Shown in pieces: positions 25,984-33,830 of a stretch of DNA of 42,542 bases (within the stretch, counting starts at the first letter, position 1; every line of letters begins with the position of its first letter). The notes beneath the pieces are model-generated. The model was not told where the DNA came from and ran no database searches. It was given only the letters and a program-made list of their open reading frames with translations. Where the stretch lies: assembly GCA_902168225.1 (NCBI GenBank), contig CABHOW010000117.1:1-42542 (forward strand), written 5' to 3'. The position numbers and the translations under genes were made by a program. Source of the stretch: an uncultured Flavihumibacter sp. (GTDB taxonomy: Bacteria; Bacteroidota; Bacteroidia; Chitinophagales; Chitinophagaceae).

Positions 25984-26796
25984 CTAAATACTATCCACTG
26001 CTTTCTTTACAGATCCATGTTTTAAGAGTAGGTCTTTTGCTTTTTCATAATCGTTGATGGCTAATTTATCCATTACCATTTTTACGCCACGATCAACCAG
26101 TTTCACATTGCTTAGCTGCATATTCACCATCTTATTATCTTCAACTCTACCTAATTGGATCATGATAGAAGTTGAAATCATATTTAAAACTAATTTTTGT
26201 GCGGTGCCACTTTTCATACGGGTACTGCCGGTAACAAATTCCGGACCTACTACCACTTCTACCGGGAAATCGGCGGCGGCAGATACAGGCGAGTTAGGGT
26301 TACAACTGATACTTCCTGTAATAATACCTCTCTTTCTACATTCTTCTAATGCACCGATAACATAGGGTGTAGTGCCGCTTGCTGCTAAGCCCACTACAAC
26401 ATCTTTATCGTTTATAAAATGTTTTTCTAAATCGGCCCAACCCTCTTCCGTACTGTCTTCCGCAAATTCAACAGCCTGTGTAATAGCTTTATCACCACCC
26501 GCAATTAATCCGATAACTAAACCATATGGTACGCCAAATGTAGGCGGACATTCACTCGCATCAACAATACCCAGTCTTCCGCTCGTACCTGCGCCAATAT
26601 AAAATAATCTTCCACCTGCTAACATTTTATCACTGATTGCAGCTACTAGTTTTTCGATTTGTGGTATGGCTTTTTCTACCGCATCGGGTACCGTTTTATC
26701 TTCTTTATTGATATTGGTAAGCAACTCATGAATCGACATCTGTTCCAGATGGCGGTATAGTGATGGTTGTTCGGTAACTTTAATAAATGACTGCAT
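25984..26796 (-). CDS. murQ: N-acetylmuramic acid 6-phosphate etherase
   Basis: 270 residues with a SIS domain. FYIGAGTSGRLGIVDASECPPTFG near 64-87 is the MurQ signature, and the STRMKSGTAQKLVLNMIST segment near 191-209 carries the second conserved block. It cleaves the lactyl ether of MurNAc-6-phosphate to GlcNAc-6-phosphate during cell-wall recycling. It lies seven bases after the amino-sugar kinase gene, which supports a two-gene recycling operon. Confidence 0.96.
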   Translation of the reverse strand: MQSFIKVTEQPSLYRHLEQMSIHELLTNINKEDKTVPDAVEKAIPQIEKLVAAISDKMLAGGRLFYIGAGTSGRLGIVDASECPPTFGVPYGLVIGLIAGGDKAITQAVEFAEDSTEEGWADLEKHFINDKDVVVGLAASGTTPYVIGALEECRKRGIITGSISCNPNSPVSAAADFPVEVVVGPEFVTGSTRMKSGTAQKLVLNMISTSIMIQLGRVEDNKMVNMQLSNVKLVDRGVKMVMDKLAINDYEKAKDLLLKHGSVKKAVDSI

Positions 26797-26803
26797 AGGT
26801 GAT

Positions 26804-27643
26804 TTATTGGTGGTAAGCTATAAGTCCGGACATGGGTGTTTTTAATACTTTTCCGAGTTCTAATTCGTAACTATTACACAAATCTTTGAGCACATCTTTA
26901 AAGGCAAAAGCAATGCTACCTGTGAAATGTATAGGGCTTGTCCAGCTTTCTTTGTATTTATATAAATGCGTAAAATAAAAATCATTTAATCCATCTTCGA
27001 TAATATTCTCGATCATAAAATGCCCTCTATTCTCTGCTAAAAAAATAGCAAAAGAGGCTAAGTATCTATTGGGTAAAGGTTTCTTGTATACATTGTCTAG
27101 AATACTTGCATGTGTTTCATGAAATCTTTTTTCGAAGCGTGCCGATAAGTCTTCATCAAAAGTTTTGTAGAGATAATATTGAATAACTTTTTTCCCAAGG
27201 TATGCGCCACTACCTTCATCACCAAGTACATACCCAAGTCCGGGACTATTTTTTTTAATTTTTTTTCCGTCATAGTAGCAAGAATTCGATCCTGTTCCCA
27301 AAATACAAGCAATTCCTTTAGTGGATCCACAGAGGGCTCGTGCAGCTCCCATTAAATCATGCTGTACCTCAATTTTTGTGTCGGGAAATAATTTTTTAAA
27401 AATCTTTTTTACGATGATGATATTGGCAGGGTTACTTAATCCGGTGCCGTAAAAAAATAATGAGGTTGGAGTCTTATCTTTGATTTTTGGAAGAAGCGTT
27501 TTGCGTAAAATTTGCTCTATATCGTCTTTGCCAACAAAATAGGGACTAATAGCTTGTGTGTAAAAGGTTTTTTTCTTGCCTTTTTCATATAGGCACCATT
27601 CACATTTGGTAGATCCACTATCGGCAATAAGGATGGCAGGCAT
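26804..27643 (-). CDS. BadF/BadG-type N-acetylglucosamine (amino-sugar) kinase
   Basis: 279 residues from ATG 27643; an ATG at 27655 would add four. It is an ASKHA-fold kinase: phosphate-1 motif ILIADSGSTKCEW at the N-terminus, GIACILGTGSNSCYYDG near 104-120, and GYVLGDEGSGAYLGKKV near 130-146. Family members phosphorylate GlcNAc or related sugars in the cytoplasm. Placed directly before murQ, it probably feeds GlcNAc or MurNAc phosphates into wall recycling; the exact sugar is not provable here. Confidence 0.88.
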   Translation of the reverse strand: MPAILIADSGSTKCEWCLYEKGKKKTFYTQAISPYFVGKDDIEQILRKTLLPKIKDKTPTSLFFYGTGLSNPANIIIVKKIFKKLFPDTKIEVQHDLMGAARALCGSTKGIACILGTGSNSCYYDGKKIKKNSPGLGYVLGDEGSGAYLGKKVIQYYLYKTFDEDLSARFEKRFHETHASILDNVYKKPLPNRYLASFAIFLAENRGHFMIENIIEDGLNDFYFTHLYKYKESWTSPIHFTGSIAFAFKDVLKDLCNSYELELGKVLKTPMSGLIAYHQ

Positions 27644-27740
27644 GGTATAACTCATGTTAATAAGGTGCAACTTACGCATAAAGCTGCAAAATTTCATCCT
27701 TTTTAGTGCAGATATTTGCATTTTTAGATATTTTGATATT

Positions 27741-29324
27741 ATGAGTTCAAAACGAATACAAGTTTGGTTGCCACTGGCATTTTCCGGAATTATGATCTTA
27801 GGGATGGTCATCGGCTTTCAGTTGAAAGAGAAGACCATGTCTGCGAGTTTCTTTTCTTTTTCAAATAGATCTACTATTCAAGAATTAAGTGATTTGATAA
27901 AGAGCAGGTATGTGGATAAAATTGCTTTAGATAGTATCAATGGGATCGTTGCAAGTGATTTATTACAGAAACTAGATCCTCATTCTGTTTATATTCCCCG
28001 GGAAGAATTATTAGCTGTGAATGAAGAAATGGCGGGTAATTTTCAAGGTATTGGGATTGAATTCAGACTTATTAACGACACAGTGAATGTGATGAATGTA
28101 TTAAGTGGCGGTCCTGCCGATAAAGCCGGTATGATTACTGGGGATAAGATTCTTGTTGTGAATGATAGTGTAAAAATTGCCGGTGAAAAAATAGACGGTT
28201 TAGGAGTAAGGAAATTATTTAGGGGAGAAGCGGGTACCGCCGTAAAAATTAAATTTAAAAGGGGCGATATAGTACAATCCGTTGTTGTGAAGCGGGGCGT
28301 AATACCGATATCTAGTATTGATGCAGCTTATATGATCACAGATAGCATCGGATATATTCGTATCAACAAATTTGCAGAGCGAACTTATGAAGAGTTTATG
28401 CAAGCCTTAGAAAAACTATTGGCGCTAAAAATGAAGAGTTTGATTTTAGATTTACGTGGTAATGGTGGTGGGTTAATGAAGGAGGCAGTAGATATTGCCG
28501 ATGAATTTTTAGCTGATGATAAATTGATCGTTTATACAGAGGGTGAACATTCACCACGGGTTACTTATACCAGTAAGCGCCCGGGTTTGTTTGAAACAGG
28601 TAAGTTAGCTGTGCTTATTGACGAAACTGCTGCATCGGCAAGTGAAGTGTTAGCGGGTGCATTGCAAGATTGGGATAGAGCTACGATCATTGGGAGAAGA
28701 TCTTTTGGGAAGGGACTTGTGCAACAACAGTTTCAAATGAGTAATGGGGCGGCAGTTCGACTAACAGTGGCAAGATATTATACCCCTTTAGGAAGGAATA
28801 TCCAAAAGTCGTACAGTAAAGGGTATGCAGCATATCAGTATGAAGTGGAGCAACGATTTCATACGGATAGCAGTAAAAAGGAAGACACCATCAAGCAAAA
28901 AATATACATTACACCGAAAGGGAAAAAACTTTATGGGGGAGGGGGTATTACCCCCGATAATATCGTTGCTATTGATAGTATATTTTTTAATAAACGATTG
29001 ATCGATTTGATTGCCTCCGGAACTATTAATAATGCAGCCTATAATTACTATTTAAGCAGAAAAGATTTTTTTGATAGTTTTAATAAAGACCCTAAGGCTT
29101 TATTAAGCAGCTTTATGCCCGGTAAAACAGAATGGCAGTTTATTGAAGCAGAGGCAAAAAAACAAAATTTTAAATGGGGACCCTTAAATAGCAATGAAAA
29201 AATATTTATCAGTAATCGTTTTAAAGCACTGATTTTCAAACAAATATGGAATACAGAAGGGTATTTTAGGGTGCTTAATCAAACCGATAAAACAGTTAAA
29301 CAAGCATTAATAACAGTTCTTTAA
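27741..29324 (+). CDS. S41 family C-terminal processing peptidase (CtpA-like)
   Basis: 527 residues from ATG 27741 (MSSKRIQVWLP). The track-like longer frame from 27654 crosses the divergent kinase start and is rejected. It has one N-terminal membrane anchor (about 8-24), a PDZ domain (about 95-180), and the S41 protease core with the catalytic Ser in DETAASASEVLAGAL and Lys in GRRSFGKGLVQQ. A C-terminal segment of about 150 residues follows. It cleaves periplasmic proteins near their C-termini. A TATTTTG box ends five bases before the ATG. Confidence 0.93.
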   Translation: MSSKRIQVWLPLAFSGIMILGMVIGFQLKEKTMSASFFSFSNRSTIQELSDLIKSRYVDKIALDSINGIVASDLLQKLDPHSVYIPREELLAVNEEMAGNFQGIGIEFRLINDTVNVMNVLSGGPADKAGMITGDKILVVNDSVKIAGEKIDGLGVRKLFRGEAGTAVKIKFKRGDIVQSVVVKRGVIPISSIDAAYMITDSIGYIRINKFAERTYEEFMQALEKLLALKMKSLILDLRGNGGGLMKEAVDIADEFLADDKLIVYTEGEHSPRVTYTSKRPGLFETGKLAVLIDETAASASEVLAGALQDWDRATIIGRRSFGKGLVQQQFQMSNGAAVRLTVARYYTPLGRNIQKSYSKGYAAYQYEVEQRFHTDSSKKEDTIKQKIYITPKGKKLYGGGGITPDNIVAIDSIFFNKRLIDLIASGTINNAAYNYYLSRKDFFDSFNKDPKALLSSFMPGKTEWQFIEAEAKKQNFKWGPLNSNEKIFISNRFKALIFKQIWNTEGYFRVLNQTDKTVKQALITVL

Positions 29325-29423
29325 TACCAACTAATTTGTATATGTGCAATATTTTCCATAGATTGCCATTGCGATAGATCTAAATTATCATAATTTTATA
29401 CTGCCGTATAACCTAACACCCCG

Positions 29424-29654
29424 ATGATGGATCTTAAGATCTATATACTAAGAGGACGAAAACTCATTAGAGGACCTTATACTTTAGATACTATAAAGCA
29501 TAAGACGCTTTCATATAATGACTTGGTATGGTATCAAGGTTTACCCGACTGGACAAGAGTAGAACAAGTTGAAGAAGTAAGGCATTTGGCTGTAGAAGAA
29601 TCGACACCTACTGAAAGTAATATCTTTAAAAAGGTAAAAAGCATTTTAGGTTAG
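29424..29654 (+). CDS. Small GYF_2 (DUF4339) domain protein
   Basis: 76 residues, almost all one GYF_2 domain: KIYILRGRKLIRGPYTLDTIKHKTLS, then DLVWYQGLPDWTRVEQV, with the usual W-x-G-x2-W pattern. These domains bind peptides or sit at the ends of membrane proteins. Here the domain stands alone with a short basic tail (FKKVKSILG) and no membrane helix. The start may be 29424 or 29427. A strong terminator follows. Confidence 0.8.
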   Translation: MMDLKIYILRGRKLIRGPYTLDTIKHKTLSYNDLVWYQGLPDWTRVEQVEEVRHLAVEESTPTESNIFKKVKSILG

Positions 29655-29664
29655 TAATAAAATC

Positions 29665-29711
29665 AAAAGCCCCAACCCCAACAATACTTTTGGGGTTGGG
29701 GCTTTTTTTAT
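29665..29711 (+). terminator. Rho-independent terminator after the GYF_2 gene
   Basis: Two perfectly complementary 17-base arms (29665-29681 and 29690-29706) contain GCCCCAACCCC and GGGGTTGGGGC, with an 8-base loop and a T run. It is the strongest hairpin in the window, 11 bp after the stop. Confidence 0.92.
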
Positions 29712-29824
29712 AGATCATTTATTTACTATTTTAGAATCATTCTTCTTGTGATGTTGCCTTACCTAAATGACTTTAGAAAAAAATCTTTGGTTTGATTGCT
29801 TTATCGAACTAAGATATAATGAGA

Positions 29825-29858
29825 TTAATAAAATAGCCTCACATGATGTGAGGCTATT
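29825..29858 (-). terminator. Terminator of tRNA-Lys
   Basis: The 12-bp perfect stem AATAGCCTCACA / TGTGAGGCTATT has a TGA loop (29832-29858), directly behind the tRNA 3' end. On the minus strand it runs into TTTTATTAA. Confidence 0.8.
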
Positions 29859-29859
29859 G

Positions 29860-29932
29860 TGATCCCGCTGGGACTCGAACCCAGGACCCATACATTAAAA
29901 GTGTATTGCTCTACCAACTGAGCTACGGAATC
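29860..29932 (-). tRNA. tRNA-Lys (anticodon UUU)
   Basis: 73 nt on the minus strand form a full cloverleaf. Acceptor GATTCCG pairs with CGGGATC (one G-U), D-stem GCTC/GAGC, anticodon stem ATACA/TGTAT with loop CTTTTAA (anticodon TTT), variable GGGTC, T-stem CTGGG/CCCAG with TTCGAGT, discriminator A. CCA is not encoded. The last 30 nt occur again as a perfect inverted copy at 30372-30401. It reads lysine AAA/AAG codons. Confidence 0.96.
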
Positions 29933-29971
29933 TTTACCTGTTATGACAACAGGATTTTGTTTTTGGGAGTG

Positions 29972-30002
29972 CAAAAATAGGTGAATTTGAAGAATAGCCA
30001 AA
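29972..30002 (-). promoter_or_regulatory. Promoter of tRNA-Lys
   Basis: The minus strand carries TTTG (30002-29999), a 19-bp spacer, then TATTTTTG (29979-29972). These match the Bacteroidota -33 and -7 elements. The predicted start leaves a leader of roughly 35 nt before the tRNA. Confidence 0.65.
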
Positions 30003-30100
30003 TTTTTATACTTCTTTTTTGCCTGTGTGAATAATATCTTTACTAACAGTACTCAGTAGAAAAAGAATTTATACCCATGTTTTCGATCTATAACATATAT

Positions 30101-30349
30101 ATGGCTTATCTCTACATCATTTACTCAGAAAGACTTAACAAACACTATGTTGGTGCGTGCATTGACTTAGAGCGAAGACTACATGAACATAATATTGGAC
30201 ACTCCAAATTCACATCAACTGGTATTCCTTGGGTGCTGAAATATACTGAACAATTTCTAGACTTGCCAGCAGCTAAAAAAAGAGAAAGACAAATAAAAAG
30301 CATGAAATCAAGAAAATACATTGAAGCACTTATTGTAACTAAATTATAG
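30101..30349 (+). CDS. GIY-YIG nuclease family protein (UPF0213-like)
   Basis: 82 residues from ATG 30101; an ATG at 30077 would add eight. It is a single GIY-YIG nuclease domain: YII at 5-7, YVG at 16-18, conserved Arg in LERRLHEHN, a KFTSTGIPWVLKY core, and RERQIKSMKSRKYIE with the candidate metal-binding Glu. It resembles UPF0213/YhbQ-type DNA nucleases; no cellular role is proven. Its TAG stop (30347-30349) shares its last G with the GAGC that opens a tRNA-Lys-like 3' part, followed by a terminator. I recall many Bacteroidota homologues whose C-termini continue into such tRNA-derived sequence (a SEHPD-type tail). Confidence 0.85.
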   Translation: MAYLYIIYSERLNKHYVGACIDLERRLHEHNIGHSKFTSTGIPWVLKYTEQFLDLPAAKKRERQIKSMKSRKYIEALIVTKL

Positions 30350-30403
30350 AGCATCCCGATTTTAATCGGGAGGGTCCTGGGTTCGAGTCCCAGCGGGATC
30401 ACC
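30349..30403 (+). other. tRNA-Lys-like 3' part fused to the end of the GIY-YIG gene
   Basis: In order it reads GAGC (as in the D-stem 3' strand), A, a hairpin TCCCGAT-TTTA-ATCGGGA at the anticodon-arm position, then 30 nt (30372-30401) identical to the tRNA-Lys variable loop, T-arm and acceptor 3' strand. The hairpin makes an 8-base 'anticodon loop' if paired as five base pairs, one base more than a tRNA. No acceptor 5' strand or D-arm 5' half is found upstream, so it cannot be a tRNA by itself. Confidence 0.85.
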
Positions 30404-30404
30404 T

Positions 30405-30431
30405 AAGGGCAGCTAATTAAGCTGCCCTTTT
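30405..30431 (+). terminator. Terminator behind the tRNA-like part
   Basis: AAGGGCAGCT pairs with AGCTGCCCTT (10 bp) around an AATTA loop, then TTC. It starts two bases after the tRNA-like sequence, so the GIY-YIG mRNA would end in this fused 3' structure. Confidence 0.8.
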
Positions 30432-30434
30432 CTA

Positions 30435-30464
30435 TTGTAGCCAATTAGCAATAACTTATTTTTG
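30435..30464 (+). promoter_or_regulatory. Promoter of the SDR gene
   Basis: TTG (30435-30437), a 19-bp spacer and TATTTTTG (30457-30464) match the -33/-7 pair with the same spacing as the tRNA-Lys promoter. The ATG is 18 bases further on. It overlaps the terminator of the cassette by a few bases. Confidence 0.55.
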
Positions 30465-30482
30465 TTTTAAATAAAATTCCTG

Positions 30483-31289
30483 ATGAATCATTTCCACAAT
30501 AAAATAGTAGTAATTACCGGAGGCTCCGATGGTATTGGGAAAGCATTGGTTGATGCATTTTTGCAACAAGGTGCTAAAGTTGCAACCTGCGGACGTAATT
30601 ACGATAAATTATATCAATTACAATCTTTATATACCGGTAAACCTTTGCTTATTCATACAGCAGATGTGAGTAAAGAACAAGATTGCGTACTTTTTATTGA
30701 AGCCGTAATTAAGGCATTTGGAACCATTGATATCTTAATTAATAATGCAGGTATTTCTATGCGATCTCTTGTAAGTGAGGTTTCATTGGAAACCATTCGT
30801 AAAGTGATGGATATTAATTTTTGGGGAACAGTTTATTGTACCAAATTAGCACTTCCTTATATCTTGAATAATAAGGGTACAGTAGTAGGTGTTTCTTCTA
30901 TTGCAGGTTATAGAGGCTTGCCCGGAAGAAGCGGATATTCTGCCTCTAAATTTGCAGTGAATGGATGGCTTGAAGCTTTACGTACAGAACTACTTCCTAC
31001 AGGCACGAATGTTATGTGGGTTTGTCCGGGTTTTACAACTTCTAATATCAGGAATGTAGCATTGAATAAAAATGGCGATTCGCATGGCGAATCGCCAATG
31101 GATGAAGCTAATATGATGAGCGCCGAAGAATGTGCTGCTCATATTGTAACTGCTATCATGAAAAGAAAACGCACACTCGTACTCACATTTACAGGTAAAA
31201 GAACTGTTTTATTAAATAGATTTTTTCCTTCCATAGCAGATAAACTGGTTCGTAACTTTTTCTTTAAAAATGGAGAACTGGTGAAATAA
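30483..31289 (+). CDS. Short-chain dehydrogenase/reductase (SDR)
   Basis: 268 residues, classical SDR: cofactor loop TGGSDGIG at 12-19, NNAG at 87-90, catalytic S139, Y152 and K156 (YSASK). The TGGSDGIG motif followed by an R (CGRNYDKL) fits NADP(H). The C-terminal basic region resembles DHRS7/YqjQ-type members. The substrate is unknown. It is followed 29 bp later by the SAM hydrolase gene. A perfect 10-bp inverted repeat with a 3-base loop lies in its coding sequence at 31074-31096. Confidence 0.88.
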   Translation: MNHFHNKIVVITGGSDGIGKALVDAFLQQGAKVATCGRNYDKLYQLQSLYTGKPLLIHTADVSKEQDCVLFIEAVIKAFGTIDILINNAGISMRSLVSEVSLETIRKVMDINFWGTVYCTKLALPYILNNKGTVVGVSSIAGYRGLPGRSGYSASKFAVNGWLEALRTELLPTGTNVMWVCPGFTTSNIRNVALNKNGDSHGESPMDEANMMSAEECAAHIVTAIMKRKRTLVLTFTGKRTVLLNRFFPSIADKLVRNFFFKNGELVK

Positions 31290-31318
31290 GCAACCTGCAT
31301 TTTTCGTTAAGAAACGGC

Positions 31319-32140
31319 ATGCCCATCCTTACGTTGACAACCGACATTGGCCAGCGCGATTATATCGTAGGCGCTATTAAAGGTCAGTTTGTTAAACTAA
31401 TGCCCTCCCTCAATACAGTTGATATTACACATTATCTGTCTCAAACAAACCTACCCGTTGCAGCTTATACCTGCTATAATGCATTTAAGTATTATCCTGA
31501 AAAAACCTATCATCTTGTACTCATAAATGTGTTTGAATCTTCACTGGATTATTTTTTGATTGCCCAGATAAATGAACAATATATTATTTGTGCAGATAAT
31601 GGACTTATTACCATGATGCTGGGCAAGCGACCCGATGAAGTGATTCGTATACCGGTATCCAGAAATAGTACTTTACTTACAATGACCCAAGATATTGCCG
31701 CTTCCGTTTTTAAATTGGAAGAATATGGTAAGCTTTCTGCTATCGGCGCCCCTGCACCTCAAATTGTAGAGAAATATCCATTACGCCCCACTGCGGGTCC
31801 GGATTGGATAGAAGGACAAATCCTTTTCATCGATAATTTTGAAAACGTGGTGATCAATATTACCCAACAAGATTTTGAGGAACATAGAAAAGGCAGAAGC
31901 TTCCGTATCATGTTCCAACGGAACGAATCTATAGAAAAAATTAGCCATAATTATGCCGCTGTTCCTGAACACGAGAAAATTGCTTGTTTTAACTCGGCCG
32001 GATATCTTGAGATATCACTTAGAAATGGCAATATGGCCGGACTTTTTGGTCTTCAAGGCTATAACGAGCAGATGCAGCAATCCGGAGTAGCAGCAGGAAA
32101 TAAATGGTTTTACCAAACCATACGGATTTTTTTTGAATAG
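31319..32140 (+). CDS. SAM hydrolase / SAM hydroxide adenosyltransferase (DUF62 family)
   Basis: 273 residues. The conserved start LTLTTDIGQRDYIVGAIKGQ holds the catalytic-site Asp, and VDITHYLSQTNL and ADNGLITMML are the other conserved blocks. The C-terminal barrel starts at EGQILFIDNFENVVINI. Members of the chlorinase/fluorinase superfamily without the halide-binding loop hydrolyse S-adenosylmethionine to adenosine and methionine. Halogenase activity is unlikely, but it is not excluded by eye. Confidence 0.88.
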   Translation: MPILTLTTDIGQRDYIVGAIKGQFVKLMPSLNTVDITHYLSQTNLPVAAYTCYNAFKYYPEKTYHLVLINVFESSLDYFLIAQINEQYIICADNGLITMMLGKRPDEVIRIPVSRNSTLLTMTQDIAASVFKLEEYGKLSAIGAPAPQIVEKYPLRPTAGPDWIEGQILFIDNFENVVINITQQDFEEHRKGRSFRIMFQRNESIEKISHNYAAVPEHEKIACFNSAGYLEISLRNGNMAGLFGLQGYNEQMQQSGVAAGNKWFYQTIRIFFE

Positions 32141-32205
32141 CCACCAATAGCCAGTATTTTCGCATCCGCATTTACATTATTCATTGTTCAATTAATTCAT
32201 TTATC

Positions 32206-33615
32206 ATGGCATACGACGTGATTGTTTTAGGTAGTGGTCCGGGTGGTTATCCTGCCGCTATCCGCGCATCTCAATTGGGTTTTAAAGTAGCAATTATAGA
32301 GAAAGAAAGTTTAGGTGGTATTTGTTTAAACTGGGGTTGTATTCCCACTAAAGCTTTATTAAAAAGTGCCCAGGTATACGAATACATAAAACATAGTACC
32401 AACTACGGTATCAATGCTTCCGGTGTTCAGCATGATTTTGGCGCAGTGATAAAACGCAGTAGAGGAGTAGCAGATAAAATGAGTAAGGGCGTTCAGTTCC
32501 TTATGAAAAAAAATAAGATCGATGTGGTGATGGGCTATGGTAAAGTAAAAGCTAAAGGTCAGATAGAAGTTACTGCTGCTGATGGGTCCAAACAGCTAGT
32601 AGAAGCTAAATATATCGTTATCGCTACCGGTGGCCGTTCTCGTGAATTACCTAATTTGAAACAAGACGGACAAAAAGTAATTGGGTATCGCGAAGCTATG
32701 GTATTACCAAACCAGCCTAAAAGTATGATTATTGTTGGTAGTGGCGCAATTGGTGTTGAGTTTGCGTATGTATACAACAGCATGGGAACGAAAGTAACCA
32801 TCGTAGAATTTTTACCCAGAATTGTTCCGGTAGAAGATGAAGATATTTCTAAAGAATTAGAAAAGCAATACAAAAAACAAGGTATCGATATTATGACCAA
32901 TGCCTCTGTTGAATCGGTAGATACCAGCGGTGCAGGTGTACGTGCCTTAGTAAAAAAACAAGATGGCTCTACAGTTACCCTAGAAGCAGATATTGTATTG
33001 AGTGCAGTAGGTGTTGTAGCTAATATCGAAAATATTGGCTTAGAAGAGAACGGTATTAAAACTGAAAAAGGAAAGATCATCGTTGATAAATACCAACAAA
33101 CATCTGTACCGGGTATTTATGCTATTGGAGATTGTTCACCCGGACAAGCACTAGCACACGTTGCATCGAAAGAGGGTATTAATGCAGCAGAACATATAGC
33201 ATATAATGAGAAGAAAATTCATCACCTGCCGGATGTAGTGGATTATAATAATATACCCGGATGTACTTACTGCATACCGGAGATTGCTAGCGTAGGCTAT
33301 ACAGAAAAAGCTGCGAAAGAAGCAGGCTATGAGATCAAAGTTGGTAAGTTTCCTTTTATGGCAAGCGGTAAAGCCAGTGCTGCCGGAGCAACAGACGGTT
33401 TTGTGAAAGTGATTTATGATGCGAAATATGGTGAGTTTCTTGGTTGCCATATGATCGGAACCAATGTTACAGAAATGATTGCTGAAGCAGTTGTTGCACG
33501 CAAATTAGAAACAACAGCTCACGAAATTTTAAATGCTGTTCACCCGCACCCAACGATGAGTGAAGGTTTGAAAGAAGCAACAGCGGCAGCTTATGGAGAA
33601 GCCATAGATATATAA
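32206..33615 (+). CDS. lpdA: Dihydrolipoyl dehydrogenase (E3)
   Basis: 469 residues. FAD-binding GSGPGG near 9-14, the redox-active disulfide in GGICLNWGC (C40 and C45), NAD-binding GSGAIGVEFA near 183, and the catalytic His-Glu in HPHPTMSEGL near the C-terminus. It reoxidises dihydrolipoyl groups in pyruvate and 2-oxoglutarate dehydrogenases or the glycine cleavage system. It depends on the lipoylation that LipB starts. A terminator and a heptad array follow. Confidence 0.97.
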   Translation: MAYDVIVLGSGPGGYPAAIRASQLGFKVAIIEKESLGGICLNWGCIPTKALLKSAQVYEYIKHSTNYGINASGVQHDFGAVIKRSRGVADKMSKGVQFLMKKNKIDVVMGYGKVKAKGQIEVTAADGSKQLVEAKYIVIATGGRSRELPNLKQDGQKVIGYREAMVLPNQPKSMIIVGSGAIGVEFAYVYNSMGTKVTIVEFLPRIVPVEDEDISKELEKQYKKQGIDIMTNASVESVDTSGAGVRALVKKQDGSTVTLEADIVLSAVGVVANIENIGLEENGIKTEKGKIIVDKYQQTSVPGIYAIGDCSPGQALAHVASKEGINAAEHIAYNEKKIHHLPDVVDYNNIPGCTYCIPEIASVGYTEKAAKEAGYEIKVGKFPFMASGKASAAGATDGFVKVIYDAKYGEFLGCHMIGTNVTEMIAEAVVARKLETTAHEILNAVHPHPTMSEGLKEATAAAYGEAIDI

Positions 33616-33636
33616 AGCCAACTATTTGTGAATACA

Positions 33637-33670
33637 AAAGTCGCCTTATAAAAATGAGGCGGCTTTTTTT
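33637..33670 (+). terminator. Rho-independent terminator after lpdA
   Basis: AAGTCGCCT pairs with AGGCGGCTT (9 bp, one G-T) around a 10-base loop, followed by seven T. It lies 21 bp after the stop. Confidence 0.85.
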
Positions 33671-33675
33671 ATTTA

Positions 33676-33731
33676 ACCCTATAACTTTACCCTTTCACCT
33701 TTCACCTTACTCCTTACACCTTTCACCTATT
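33676..33731. repeat. Heptad array between lpdA and the PAS gene (ACCTTTC type)
   Basis: Eight 7-bp units, from degenerate ACCCTAT and AACTTTA through ACCTTTC and ACCTTAC to ACCTATT. It is the reverse complement of the unit inside bshC (AAGGTNN). It starts about six bases after the T run of the lpdA terminator. Confidence 0.8.
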
Positions 33732-33830
33732 CCTGTACCACCTTGTTTGTATTTTTACTGATTGGGTATAATAAAAGCTAAAGACCCCCCATATAATCTT
33801 TATCTTTATTGTGTAACCGTAACACACCCT

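Noticed and set aside
30145..30402. Minus-strand 85-residue frame beginning MIPLGLEPRT
   Set aside because: It is the antisense of the tRNA-like segment and the GIY-YIG gene. Such MIPLGLEPRT starts are a common false call from tRNA 3' ends read backwards.
30349..30403. Complete second tRNA-Lys on the plus strand
   Set aside because: There is no acceptor 5' strand or D-arm 5' half upstream, and the anticodon-like loop has eight bases when paired as five base pairs.
32160..32205. Possible heptad array before lpdA (CATTATT, CATTGTT)
   Set aside because: Only two or three units fit the 7-bp period, too few to separate from chance.
32559..33080. 173-residue frame antisense to lpdA
   Set aside because: Shadow of the lpdA gene, with low-complexity Ser/Thr/Pro translation.
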